Source of the DNA: an uncultured Varibaculum sp.
Lineage (GTDB): Bacteria; Actinomycetota; Actinomycetes; Actinomycetales; Actinomycetaceae
Assembly (NCBI GenBank): GCA_947255165.1
Contig: CAMYFZ010000039.1
Span: 1 to 17,726, forward strand
DNA: 17,726 nt
Direction: 5' to 3'
Within the stretch, counting starts at the first letter, position 1. Each line of letters begins with the position of its first letter. Positions 8,501-14,910 of this stretch are shown piece by piece. A program made the position numbers and the translations under genes. Under the pieces are notes generated by a model. The model was not told where the DNA came from. It worked only from the letters and a program-made list of their open reading frames with translations, and ran no database searches.

Positions 8501-8866
8501 CCCTAGGACTATCTGGTCTGTCGGGCCAACTTCCGGGTCGGAGAAAGAAAATATTAGCGCGACCAGACACAGCAAAGCGTGCAGAGAATGCAACGCGATG
8601 AGGACGATAACTCCGATCCGCTTGCGGGAAAAACAGAGCAAAGCCAAGAAAGCCAATAACACCGCGGTGCCCAAGGTGGCGGTAGATGGCACCCCGAGAG
8701 CGGTTAGTACCAGGAAAGAAAATCGCCCGAAACCATGACCTGCGGTATAACGCAAAGGGATCATTACTAGGCAGAACAGGGCCGCAATAGTATAGACCCA
8801 GCCTCCCCAGGCGGGAACTCGCTGACGCCAGGAAGTATTAAGCTTTTCTTTACTCGCCACTGCCAT
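5540..8866 (-). CDS. lysX: LysX: fused phosphatidylglycerol lysyltransferase and lysine-tRNA ligase
   Basis: This bifunctional membrane protein of 1108 residues charges tRNA with lysine and transfers the lysyl group to phosphatidylglycerol. In Mycobacterium tuberculosis LysX the resulting lysyl-PG lowers surface charge and protects against cationic peptides. About six hydrophobic segments occupy residues 21-240. A DUF2156 (MprF-type) transferase domain lies at about 250-560, with W-G-K-A-D-S-L-S-Y-Y-A near 261-271 and G-D-P-I-G at 301-305. A linker leads to the lysyl-tRNA synthetase part: OB-fold at about 655-745, then the class II catalytic core. Class II motif 2 is near 852-866 (R-N-E-G-A-D-G-T-H-N-P-E-F-T) and motif 3 near 1077-1090 (G-G-L-G-L-G-M-D-R-M). 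It ends in F-P-F-V-R-P, as LysX proteins do. Length is close to the mycobacterial homologue. Its ATG directly abuts the rnj stop (TAGATG) with GGAG 7 bases upstream, so it is translationally coupled to rnj. Both enzymatic halves look intact. Confidence 0.95.
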   Translation of the reverse strand: MAVASKEKLNTSWRQRVPAWGGWVYTIAALFCLVMIPLRYTAGHGFGRFSFLVLTALGVPSTATLGTAVLLAFLALLCFSRKRIGVIVLIALHSLHALLCLVALIFSFSDPEVGPTDQIVLGSRILIASLILAILFASARSFWGKINAKSAWKAIFILLSGQLLVFGMGFAMARVIAPRSWASSPLALWVFGRMSGLRLHRGLAIHFMFAHQPGFRGLGFFIMVLSGLVMMIAANRFILGQRAKARTRSEDLALRALLIKWGKADSLSYYATRDNRAVVFSTDGQAVVSYGVALGVALAAGDPIGDPSSWEDAVQRWKGYCYRQGWIPAVISASTQGARIYRHQGLRVRKMGDEAIISPERFERNSSAGRALAAAQRRVARAGVEIEICRQNELSPAQLREVAMVAELFRRGNERGFSMSLDRMFAPQEGEQLIVTARGRDGQLQCLLTFVPWGQRAVSLNLMRRAESAVNGVVEAMVLTLLQQGPDEGIERFSLNFAMFREIFVEGEAVDATFNDRVKRALFVKASRFWQLESLYESNARYNPKWLPRYFCFSSDPLMPLSLIAAGMLEGFVPAPAAALSGEPFDWEVDDQYLAELESLRSGYTAAKLQVKLSQQQRSRRAKAEKLSAAGIEPFPAGFDLGIPLSEAKTQVDMGDNGKALRTLGRIVARRNHGGVVFWDLFFQGTFLQVVLERRNLSPEQFAHLRLLDLGDLVVVSGSCGASRTGTPSLLAENWTLAAKALRPIPHPAARLDSSTRTRERTMTLLNDAAAMRRLQARSRALSAVRQELINRGYIEVETPMLQAVQGGANARPFVTHSNAYQVNMFLRIAPELYLKRLAIAGMGAIFEMGRSFRNEGADGTHNPEFTSLEVYKAGSDYQEMMTLTRQLYQAAARAIHGKEIALRPVNLEDAGTGSSDAEFEEVDISGQWRVISVFEAVSQAVGTTVTPDTGEDVLRSLCAEHHLTPPPGANSGTLLGTLYDELVEARTVKPTFYCDFPVESSPLTRRHRTDPRLAERWDLVAFGMELGTAYSELTDPRDQRERFTQQSLAAAAGDPEAMSLDEDFLNCLELGMTPLGGLGLGMDRMAMMLMGCDIRQVLAFPFVRPRN

Positions 8867-10558
8867 CTAGATCTCCACTACTACCGGCACAATCATGGGG
8901 CGACGCCGCAGTCGGCGTGCCACCCAACGCCCGAGCGCCCGCCGCATGGCCTGTTGCAAACGGTAAGGATCGCTATCGCCCTGATTTAACGCTCTTTGCA
9001 ACGCTTCGGTCACATCCGGTAGTACTTCCCTGAACACCCCCTCGTCCTCGGCCATTCCGCGCGCAGTGATATGGGGGCCAGCCGCAATTATCTTGGTGGG
9101 CACGTCTACGGCCGCAAATACGGAAACGAAGCCTTCCTCTCCCAAAGTCATCCGGTCTTTTAGCTGATCTTCATCGATCTCCCCGATAGATCCGCCGTCT
9201 ACATAGACGTATTCACAATCAACTTGCCCTACGACCTGGGCTTTTCCATCTTTGAGGTCGACTACTACCCCGTCCTCAGCCAATGCTACGTTTTCTTCTG
9301 GTACCCCGGTGGCCTGAGCGATTCGCCCGTTGGCAATCAAATGCCGGATTTCTCCGTGAATCGGCATCACGTTCTTGGGCTGCACAATGTTGTAGGTGTA
9401 GAGCAGTTCCCCTTCGGCGGCATGCCCAGAAACGTGAACTGCGCGGTTACCTTTATGTACTACATTTGCCCCTTGGCGCATTAGCGCGTTAATCACCCGG
9501 TAAACCGAGTTTTCATTGCCGGGAATCAGGGAAGAAGCCAGCAGCACCGTGTCTTCTGGTTCCAGGGTTACAAACCGGTGCTCACCTTGAGCGATCCGGG
9601 ACAGCGCCGCCATAGGTTCACCTTGGGAACCGGTGACCATCCACACTCGTTTTTTCGGGGGCAAATGCTTTAGTTCGTCGGCGCGCACCACTACTTCCGG
9701 GTCTAAGTCCAGGTATCCGGCCTGCGCCGCAATACCCATATTGCGTTCCATTGACCGCCCCGATAGGCACACTTTGCGTCCGACTGCCCGGGCCGCATCC
9801 AGCACCTGTTGCACCCGATGCACATGGGAGGCAAAGGAGGCCACGATTACTTGTCCGCTGGATTCAGACAGTACCTGACGGATTACGGGACCGATTTTTC
9901 GTTCCGGGGCAATAAACCCCGGGACTTCCGCATTGGTAGAGTCCACTAAGAACAGATCCACGCCCTCTTCCCCCATACGCGCAAAACCACGCAGGTCGGT
10001 GATCCTTCTGTCTAGGGGCAGCTGATCCATTTTGTAATCCCCCGTGACCAGCAGGTTTCCAGATTTGGTGCGGATCATTACCGCTAGCGCATCGGGAATA
10101 GAGTGGGTAACCGCTAAAAATTCGCAGTCAAAATTATCGAGTTGTACGCCTTCGCCTTCGCGAACTTGATGCAGATGCGCCGCCGAGAGGCGATGTTCCT
10201 CTAGTTTGGGACGCAGGAAATCTAAGGTGAGTTGGGAGCCGTAGATGGGGATATCCTCGCGCAGGCGCAGCAGATAAGGCACCGCCCCAATATGGTCTTC
10301 ATGACCGTGGGTGAGCACTAATCCCACTACCCGATCCATGCGGGTACGCAGATAGGAAAAATCGGGGAGGATTAGGTCCACGCCGGGTTGGATTTCCTCC
10401 GGGAAAAGCACTCCGCAATCAACTATCAAGATTTTGTCATTCAGTTCGATTACGGTCATGTTTCGCCCAACTTCCCCCAGGCCTCCCAGGGGAACCACGC
10501 GGATGGTGCCGGCTTTAAGTTTTGGCGGTAAAGAAAGTTCAGGATAAAGCGGTTTCAC
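8867..10558 (-). CDS. rnj: Ribonuclease J
   Basis: RNase J is a cytoplasmic metallo-beta-lactamase-fold ribonuclease with endonuclease and 5'-3' exonuclease activity, used in mRNA decay and rRNA maturation. The 563 residues carry the zinc motif H-G-H-E-D-H-I-G at 84-91, the further ligands H152 and D174 (T-G-D-Y), the beta-CASP motif V-S-G-H-A-A-E-G-E at 376-384 and M-P-I-H-G-E at 398-403. A C-terminal domain follows 450. Length and order are normal for an actinobacterial RNase J. The start is GTG at 10558; the upstream frame closes at 10588-10586 and the next internal Met is at residue 34, inside the fold. The ribosome site is weak (TTGGAAAC directly before the start). A sigma-70-like promoter lies about 70 bases upstream. 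lysX follows with no gap. Confidence 0.97.
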   Translation of the reverse strand: MKPLYPELSLPPKLKAGTIRVVPLGGLGEVGRNMTVIELNDKILIVDCGVLFPEEIQPGVDLILPDFSYLRTRMDRVVGLVLTHGHEDHIGAVPYLLRLREDIPIYGSQLTLDFLRPKLEEHRLSAAHLHQVREGEGVQLDNFDCEFLAVTHSIPDALAVMIRTKSGNLLVTGDYKMDQLPLDRRITDLRGFARMGEEGVDLFLVDSTNAEVPGFIAPERKIGPVIRQVLSESSGQVIVASFASHVHRVQQVLDAARAVGRKVCLSGRSMERNMGIAAQAGYLDLDPEVVVRADELKHLPPKKRVWMVTGSQGEPMAALSRIAQGEHRFVTLEPEDTVLLASSLIPGNENSVYRVINALMRQGANVVHKGNRAVHVSGHAAEGELLYTYNIVQPKNVMPIHGEIRHLIANGRIAQATGVPEENVALAEDGVVVDLKDGKAQVVGQVDCEYVYVDGGSIGEIDEDQLKDRMTLGEEGFVSVFAAVDVPTKIIAAGPHITARGMAEDEGVFREVLPDVTEALQRALNQGDSDPYRLQQAMRRALGRWVARRLRRRPMIVPVVVEI

Positions 10559-10625
10559 GTTTCCAATTGTCCCGAGTTTGCCCGCCTATAGCAAACCTCC
10601 GCGCGCATTAGCATCCTAATAAGCC

Positions 10626-10653
10626 CTTATAAGCCCGTACGGGCAGGTGGCAA
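10626..10653 (-). promoter_or_regulatory. Predicted sigma-70-type promoter for rnj-lysX with palindromic spacer
   Basis: On the minus strand, TTGCCA (10653-10648) and TATAAG (10631-10626) are separated by 16 bases. Each hexamer matches the housekeeping consensus at five of six positions. The expected transcript start is near 10619, giving a leader of about 60 bases to the GTG of rnj. The spacer contains the perfect 12-base palindrome GCCCGTACGGGC (10645-10634), a possible operator. The -10 region overlaps one of two tandem 10-base near-repeats (GGGCTTATAA then GGGCTTATTA, 10636-10617). This is seen in sequence only; activity is inferred. Confidence 0.55.
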
Positions 10654-10660
10654 GGGCAAA

Positions 10661-10704
10661 CCCCATGCTGGGGTCGGCTACTACTGCTACGCCGGCTAAC
10701 CGGC
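10661..10704 (-). repeat. Two short hairpins between dapA and rnj, possible weak terminator
   Basis: Downstream of dapA the minus strand contains GCCGG-TTAG-CCGGC (10704-10691) and, 17 bases later, CCCC-AGCAT-GGGG (10673-10661), extendable by an A-U and a G-U pair and followed by TTTGCCCTT. The second could act as a weak intrinsic terminator or as a 3'-end protecting structure for the dapA transcript. There is no long U-run. The rest of the 200-base gap (10559-10758) holds the rnj promoter and no open frame of note. Confidence 0.35.
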
Positions 10705-10758
10705 ATGCCAGTCTTGGATAGGCGAAAAAATGCTCGCGGGCACAGGGCCGGTAAAGAC

Positions 10759-11661
10759 TTAAAGCAACTCGAATTTCTCGAGGTCGGCGCGCAACTGCGC
10801 AATTTCCTCTTCGCTGGCCGGAGCAAGCGGCAGGCGCAGGGTATCGGAAGGAATAACTTTTTGCAGGGCGAGAGCGTGCTTGGCCATTACTGCCCCTTGT
10901 CCCCCTCCCATTAACGCCTTCACCACGGGTTCTACCTCCAGGGAAAGCTGCAAGGCCCCCTGGTAATCACCGTTTTCTACCAGTTGCACCATTTTACGGT
11001 AGCTGGGGGCGGCTACGTGGCCAACCACGCTAATTACCCCCACTGCGCCATGGGTGAGCCAGGCATAGTTGAGGGCGTCATCGCCGGAGTAAAAAGCCAG
11101 CCCGGTTTCACTTATGCGCCGGGCACCCACTTCCACTTTGCCGGTGGCGTCTTTTACCGCCACAATATTGTCGATTTCAGCTAAGCGCTTTAGCAGATCA
11201 TCACTGATAGCTACCCCGGTACGGCCGGGAATATCGTAGAGCATAACCGGCAGCTCTACCTGGGAGGCAACTTTTGCAAAATGCTGATAGAGCCCCTCTT
11301 GGGAAGGACGCGAATAGTAGGGGCTGACCAGCAGGATCCCGTTTGCCCCCGCCTCCTGGGCGCTGCGCGCCATCCGCACCGAATGTTCAGTGTCATTGGA
11401 TCCCGCCCCGGCAGTAATATAGAGCTCTTCTCCTACTGCCTGGCGGACTACCTTAATCAGCTGTTCTTTCTCATCCAGGTGGGTGGTCGGCGATTCCCCG
11501 GTGGTACCGGACAGCACCAGGTGATCAATCCCCTGTTCTACCAGGTGTTTTGCTAGATTAGCCGCGGTATCGTAGTCAACGGATCCATCCGGGTGAAAGG
11601 GGGTCACCATCGCTACCCCGACCGGTGCTGGAAGCCGATAAGTACACTCTGTGTTGCTCAT
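10759..11661 (-). CDS. dapA: 4-hydroxy-tetrahydrodipicolinate synthase
   Basis: DapA condenses pyruvate with aspartate semialdehyde, the first step specific to the diaminopimelate/lysine pathway, in the cytoplasm as a TIM barrel. The 300 residues show the family motifs G-T-T-G-E-S at 52-57, S-P-Y-Y at 113-116, the tyrosine of Y-D-I-P-G-R-T at 142-148 (catalytic Y142, substrate-binding R147), and the Schiff-base lysine in V-A-V-K-D at 167-171 (K170). Length is normal. The ATG at 11661 sits almost directly after an AGGGG, which is closer than ideal, but no better start exists because the barrel begins at once. It lies 63 bases after the GNAT-fold gene, so it may share the dapB transcript. Together DapA and DapB supply the peptidoglycan cross-link amino acid and lysine. 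Confidence 0.97.
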   Translation of the reverse strand: MSNTECTYRLPAPVGVAMVTPFHPDGSVDYDTAANLAKHLVEQGIDHLVLSGTTGESPTTHLDEKEQLIKVVRQAVGEELYITAGAGSNDTEHSVRMARSAQEAGANGILLVSPYYSRPSQEGLYQHFAKVASQVELPVMLYDIPGRTGVAISDDLLKRLAEIDNIVAVKDATGKVEVGARRISETGLAFYSGDDALNYAWLTHGAVGVISVVGHVAAPSYRKMVQLVENGDYQGALQLSLEVEPVVKALMGGGQGAVMAKHALALQKVIPSDTLRLPLAPASEEEIAQLRADLEKFELL

Positions 11662-11695
11662 GCCCCTACTCTACCCGTCCCATCAGGGGATTTTT

Positions 11696-11740
11696 CTGGC
11701 GTCCAAAATTTGGGCGTCAGCTGTTTACAGGTCAGTAAAC
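11696..11740. repeat. Two adjacent inverted repeats between the GNAT-fold gene and dapA
   Basis: An inverted repeat GTTTAC/GTAAAC with a 6-base loop (11723-11740) covers the stop codon of the GNAT-fold gene. Next to it, at 11696-11720, a second one has 11-base arms (CTGGCGTCCAA and TTGGGCGTCAG). As plus-strand RNA the second would pair fully with two G-U pairs, but as minus-strand RNA it has two A-C mismatches. No U-run follows either on the minus strand, so neither is a standard terminator for the upstream gene. Function is unknown. Confidence 0.35.
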
Positions 11741-12297
11741 CACAGATGCTGCACCATAGACTGGTGTCCTACCTGCAAGCCTTGACGCAGCCCCGCGGGG
11801 ACAAACCCAGATTCGGAAAAGAAACGGATTTTTTCTTGGGCCTGGGCCGCTAGCCAAATCTGCACCCGGGTGGCCCCCGACATTCGCAACATATCTGCCA
11901 CCGCATTTACTAGGCGGGAGGCGTCGGCTAGCTGTTTTTCCCAATCGGCGACCTCTAAGACCACGATTTCGGCATCTGCGCTTTTTTCGGCAAGTGGGGA
12001 CTGCTTAGGTTGCACCAACATTTTGGGGGCGGGGGCAATCGCCGCCATGCCCACTACCTGTCCTTCTGATACTGCCGATAGCAGGTGATGTTTTGGGGAG
12101 GGCGGATTGAAAAGGGCTTGTTCCCAGGCGCGGGCAATCTGCTGCGGATCGATCAGCGCTAAGGTTTGCGGGCCGACCTGCCCCAAATGGGATTGCAGAT
12201 CTGCGCGCATGGCTTGTGCTTGTATCTGACCCCAGGTGGGCAGATCTTCGCTTTTCGCTAAGCGCACCGCATCTTTAGCGGCAGGTGCTGCCTTCAC
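11725..12297 (-). CDS. GNAT-fold acetyltransferase-like protein, CoA-binding motif unclear
   Basis: The 190 residues have the outline of a GNAT N-acetyltransferase: an N-terminal V-R-L-A-K-S-E-D-L-P strand and helix, a central hydrophobic strand V-V-G-M-A-A-I-A-P (81-89), and a C-terminal motif-B-like stretch A-Q-E-K-I-R-F-F-S-E-S-G-F-V-P (153-167). The pyrophosphate-binding loop of motif A (Q/R-x-x-G-x-G/A) is not visible; the expected place, about 112-135, is helical and charged instead. An insert of about 20 residues rich in Lys, Pro and Gln (90-108) precedes it. The substrate is unknown and the protein may be a divergent or inactive member. The start is GTG at 12297, one base after the dapB stop, with AGGG 7 bases upstream. 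This places it firmly in the dapB operon. Confidence 0.65.
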   Translation of the reverse strand: MKAAPAAKDAVRLAKSEDLPTWGQIQAQAMRADLQSHLGQVGPQTLALIDPQQIARAWEQALFNPPSPKHHLLSAVSEGQVVGMAAIAPAPKMLVQPKQSPLAEKSADAEIVVLEVADWEKQLADASRLVNAVADMLRMSGATRVQIWLAAQAQEKIRFFSESGFVPAGLRQGLQVGHQSMVQHLWFTDL

Positions 12298-12298
12298 T

Positions 12299-13054
12299 CT
12301 AAATCCCTAAATCCATGAGCTTATCTAGCCCGACTGTCAGCGGATCGGCAGCGCCGACTTTGCGGACAGCCAGTAGCACGCCCGGCATAAAGGAGGAACG
12401 ATCAAAACAATCGGTACGCAGCCGCAAATGTTCCCCAAGGTTAGAAAGCAACACTTCCTGGTGGGCGTTGGCGCCCAACATCCGCAGAGAATGGATCCCC
12501 ACGTCGCCGACTTTCATACCGCGCGCGCCCTCGGGATCGGTAGTGGTGGCATCGGGGGCCGCAGGAATCCCCGCTTTTTGCCGCGCCGCCGCCATTTCTT
12601 GCGCGGTTGCCAGCGCCGTCCCACTGGGGGCATCCAGTTTCTTCGGATGATGGGTTTCCACGATTTCGGCGGAGGTAAAGAAAGGTGCCGCTAGACGCGA
12701 AAATGCCATCACTAGCACCGCGGAAAGCGCAAAGTTGGGGGCAATCACGACGTTGCGTCCGGTTTGGCTAGCCACTTCCCGAATTTTTTCCTGGGCGTCC
12801 TGGTCCCATCCAGAGGTACCGACCACCGCGTGCGCCCCGGCGCGCAAAATCGCCGCAGTATTAGTAAAGCTGGCGCTAGGAATGGTGAACTCTACCGCGA
12901 CTTCAGCTCCCGCTAAAGTCTGGGAGGTGATCTCATCCTTACTACCTAAACAGGCAACTAGCTGCAGGTCTGCTGATTTTTCAATGGCCTGGCAGCTGAC
13001 TTTCCCCATACGTCCCTGGGCGCCCACTACGGCCACTTTCAGTTTTGCGGTCAT
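12299..13054 (-). CDS. dapB: 4-hydroxy-tetrahydrodipicolinate reductase
   Basis: DapB reduces the DapA product with NAD(P)H, the second step of the diaminopimelate/lysine branch. The 251 residues show the Rossmann nucleotide motif G-A-Q-G-R-M-G at 11-17, V-G-T-S-G at 78-82, A-P-N-F-A-L-S at 105-111, and the substrate/catalytic signature E-T-H-H-P-K-K-L-D-A-P-S-G-T-A at 133-147 (H135/H136 and K139). The C-terminal F-M-P-G-V motif is also present. Length is normal for an actinobacterial DapB. The ATG at 13054 follows the lipoprotein stop by one base. The nearest ribosome-site candidate, GAGGG, is rather far upstream, so coupling to the gene before it is likely. It precedes the GNAT-fold gene and then dapA, so both steps are encoded together. 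Confidence 0.97.
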   Translation of the reverse strand: MTAKLKVAVVGAQGRMGKVSCQAIEKSADLQLVACLGSKDEITSQTLAGAEVAVEFTIPSASFTNTAAILRAGAHAVVGTSGWDQDAQEKIREVASQTGRNVVIAPNFALSAVLVMAFSRLAAPFFTSAEIVETHHPKKLDAPSGTALATAQEMAAARQKAGIPAAPDATTTDPEGARGMKVGDVGIHSLRMLGANAHQEVLLSNLGEHLRLRTDCFDRSSFMPGVLLAVRKVGAADPLTVGLDKLMDLGI

Positions 13055-13055
13055 T

Positions 13056-13541
13056 TTATTTCACGCCCTCGGGTTTATTAGCGTTAATAATTTGGGCTTT
13101 GTCCGGGCATAGGGTTTGCCCGGCTACCTGGAGGTTGTTGTACCATTCTTGCCGCAGTTCGGCAGAATCAACCTTGGTATAAATATCGGACAAAGTCTGT
13201 TTGTTGGCCTGAGAATCCGGCTGTTTGGTATCTAGCAGCCCACATAGGGATTGTGCCGGCCCGAGCACCAACTCGGCGGTGCGTTGGTCATAATGGTTCT
13301 TTTCCATTATCTCTTGCACGAAAGAGTTTTGGGCTTCCGACAGGTGGGCTTTGGGAGTAAATGCCACCGTCGGGGTTTGCGAAGCTGTGGGGGTAGTAGG
13401 CGTCGCCGGCGAAGGCGAGACCGAACTACTCACTTTAGGATTTTTGGTAGTGCTATCGGGAGCGGACGGCTGCGCAGCGGGGCTGCAGGCGCTCAGCAGC
13501 GCCCCGGCAGCAATTATCGGGAAAAGTTTCTTTAGTTTCAC
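13056..13541 (-). CDS. Secreted lipoprotein with DUF732-like domain
   Basis: The protein of 161 residues begins with K-L-K-K and a hydrophobic core ending in the lipobox L-S-A-C (16-19), so it should be lipid-anchored at C19 on the outer face of the membrane. Residues 20-64 form a Ser/Thr/Pro linker. The remaining approximately 100 residues contain two cysteines (C100 in L-C-G-L-L, C145 in L-C-P), spaced and set as in the actinobacterial DUF732 family (C-x-L-L then Y-C-P), where they probably form a disulfide. The family function is not established. The start is GTG at 13541, 9 bases after the peptidase stop, with a weak ribosome site. It is inserted between the M16 peptidase and dapB, which are often direct neighbours in actinobacteria. 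The DUF732 match is by pattern only. Confidence 0.75.
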   Translation of the reverse strand: MKLKKLFPIIAAGALLSACSPAAQPSAPDSTTKNPKVSSSVSPSPATPTTPTASQTPTVAFTPKAHLSEAQNSFVQEIMEKNHYDQRTAELVLGPAQSLCGLLDTKQPDSQANKQTLSDIYTKVDSAELRQEWYNNLQVAGQTLCPDKAQIINANKPEGVK

Positions 13542-13550
13542 CCGTTCAGC

Positions 13551-14900
13551 TTATGCCATCGCTGGGCGTACCACGACTTTTACCCGGGGTGAGCCTAGGA
13601 ATCGCTGGGCCAACTCGCTAATTTGCGCTCCGGTTATTTTCTTTAGCGCTGCATTTAGTTGCTCGATAGTGCGCAGACGACCGCCGGTTACTTCCGCGCG
13701 GCCCAACCTGGCCATCCGGGCACGGTTATCATCCATTCCCAGCAGTACTCCCCCGCTTAGCTGCCCTAATGCCGCAGTTAGTTCGTCCTCTTGAACCCCG
13801 TACTCGGCGAGTTTTTCTAGTTCTGCCACCAGCAGCTGCTCGACTTTCTCCAAGTTATCGGGGGCACACCCGGCGTAGAGGCCGAAGGCTCCACTATCGC
13901 TATAAGCGGAGTCAAAGGCATAGGTAGAGTAAGCTAGTCCCCGTTTTTCTCGGATTTCTTGGAAAAGCCGAGAGGACATTCCCCCGGAAAGCACGGTGAG
14001 CAACAAACTAAGAGTGTCGCGTTGAGGGTCGTTAGCGGGCAGAGACCGGGTCCCTAAAAATATTTGCCCCTGTTCCACCGTTTTTTCTACCGCGGCGCTT
14101 GCGTCCACCGCCGGATCCGGCAGGGGACGCTCGGGAACTTCCGGATCGGTGCCACCGGGCAGATCCCAACCGTTTTTCTCGGCGGCAGCTAAAATCAGTT
14201 GCGCTAGGCGGTCATGATTAATGTCGCCTGCCGCGGCTACTGTCAAGTGTCGGGGCTGATACCAGCGCTGATGATGGGCTTTTACCGCCTCTAAAGGAGT
14301 GGCGGCTACAGTTTGCGCAGTGCCGCCTACCGGCAATCCCAGCGGGGAGGTAGAGAATAGTTCGCCCAAAAACTTGTCGTAACCTACATCTTGGGGATCG
14401 TCTTGAGACATAGCTAGTTCATCTAAGATTACTGCCCGCTCTAGTTCGAAATCTGCGGACGCCAAAGTGGGGCGCGCCAGCATTTCGGTGAGAACTTCCA
14501 CCGCCATTGGTAAATCCCGGGACAGTACCCGGCAGTAATAGTGAGTGGATTCTTTGGCGGTAGCCGCGTTTAGTTCTCCCCCAACCGCATCGAAGGCCAA
14601 GGAAATTTCGCGGGCATCCCGGGTTGCGGACCCTTTAAATAGTAGGTGTTCGAGGTAGTGGGTAGATCCCAGATGCTCTGGTCCTTCATCACGCGAACCT
14701 GCCGGAATCCAAAATCCCAGCACTACCGAGGGGGAGGCGGGCACCTGTTGGGTAATCAGACGGATACCGCCGGGCAGTATCGACCGCTCTATCAGGGTTT
14801 CGCCCTCGTTAATACTGAGGCGCGGCGCCTGGGCTGAAAGCGGCAGTTCGTAATAGTTTTTTTCCGGCATTTTCTCTGCTTTAGTATTGATAGTTAACAC
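13551..14900 (-). CDS. M16 family zinc metallopeptidase (processing peptidase-like, PepR type)
   Basis: The 449 residues form a typical actinobacterial M16B protease, related to mitochondrial processing peptidase beta. The inverted zinc motif H-Y-L-E-H is at 81-85, with E84 as base, and the third ligand glutamate E161 falls in I-L-D-E-L, the expected 76 residues after the second histidine. The second, non-catalytic half follows, with a recognisable G-L-A-Y-S-T-Y motif. All metal ligands are present, so an active enzyme is expected. No signal peptide is visible and it is probably cytoplasmic. The start shown is GTG at 14900, 10 bases after the preceding stop; an ATG at 14870 (M-P-E-K-N) is an alternative that would remove 10 residues. 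The usual neighbours pnp and dapB flank it at one gene's distance on each side. The physiological substrate is unknown. Confidence 0.93.
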   Translation of the reverse strand: MLTINTKAEKMPEKNYYELPLSAQAPRLSINEGETLIERSILPGGIRLITQQVPASPSVVLGFWIPAGSRDEGPEHLGSTHYLEHLLFKGSATRDAREISLAFDAVGGELNAATAKESTHYYCRVLSRDLPMAVEVLTEMLARPTLASADFELERAVILDELAMSQDDPQDVGYDKFLGELFSTSPLGLPVGGTAQTVAATPLEAVKAHHQRWYQPRHLTVAAAGDINHDRLAQLILAAAEKNGWDLPGGTDPEVPERPLPDPAVDASAAVEKTVEQGQIFLGTRSLPANDPQRDTLSLLLTVLSGGMSSRLFQEIREKRGLAYSTYAFDSAYSDSGAFGLYAGCAPDNLEKVEQLLVAELEKLAEYGVQEDELTAALGQLSGGVLLGMDDNRARMARLGRAEVTGGRLRTIEQLNAALKKITGAQISELAQRFLGSPRVKVVVRPAMA

Positions 14901-14910
14901 TGCGGTTTCT

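Noticed and set aside
11662..11724. A lysine riboswitch or T-box upstream of dapA.
   Set aside because: The gap is only 63 bases, too short for either, and no conserved core is seen.
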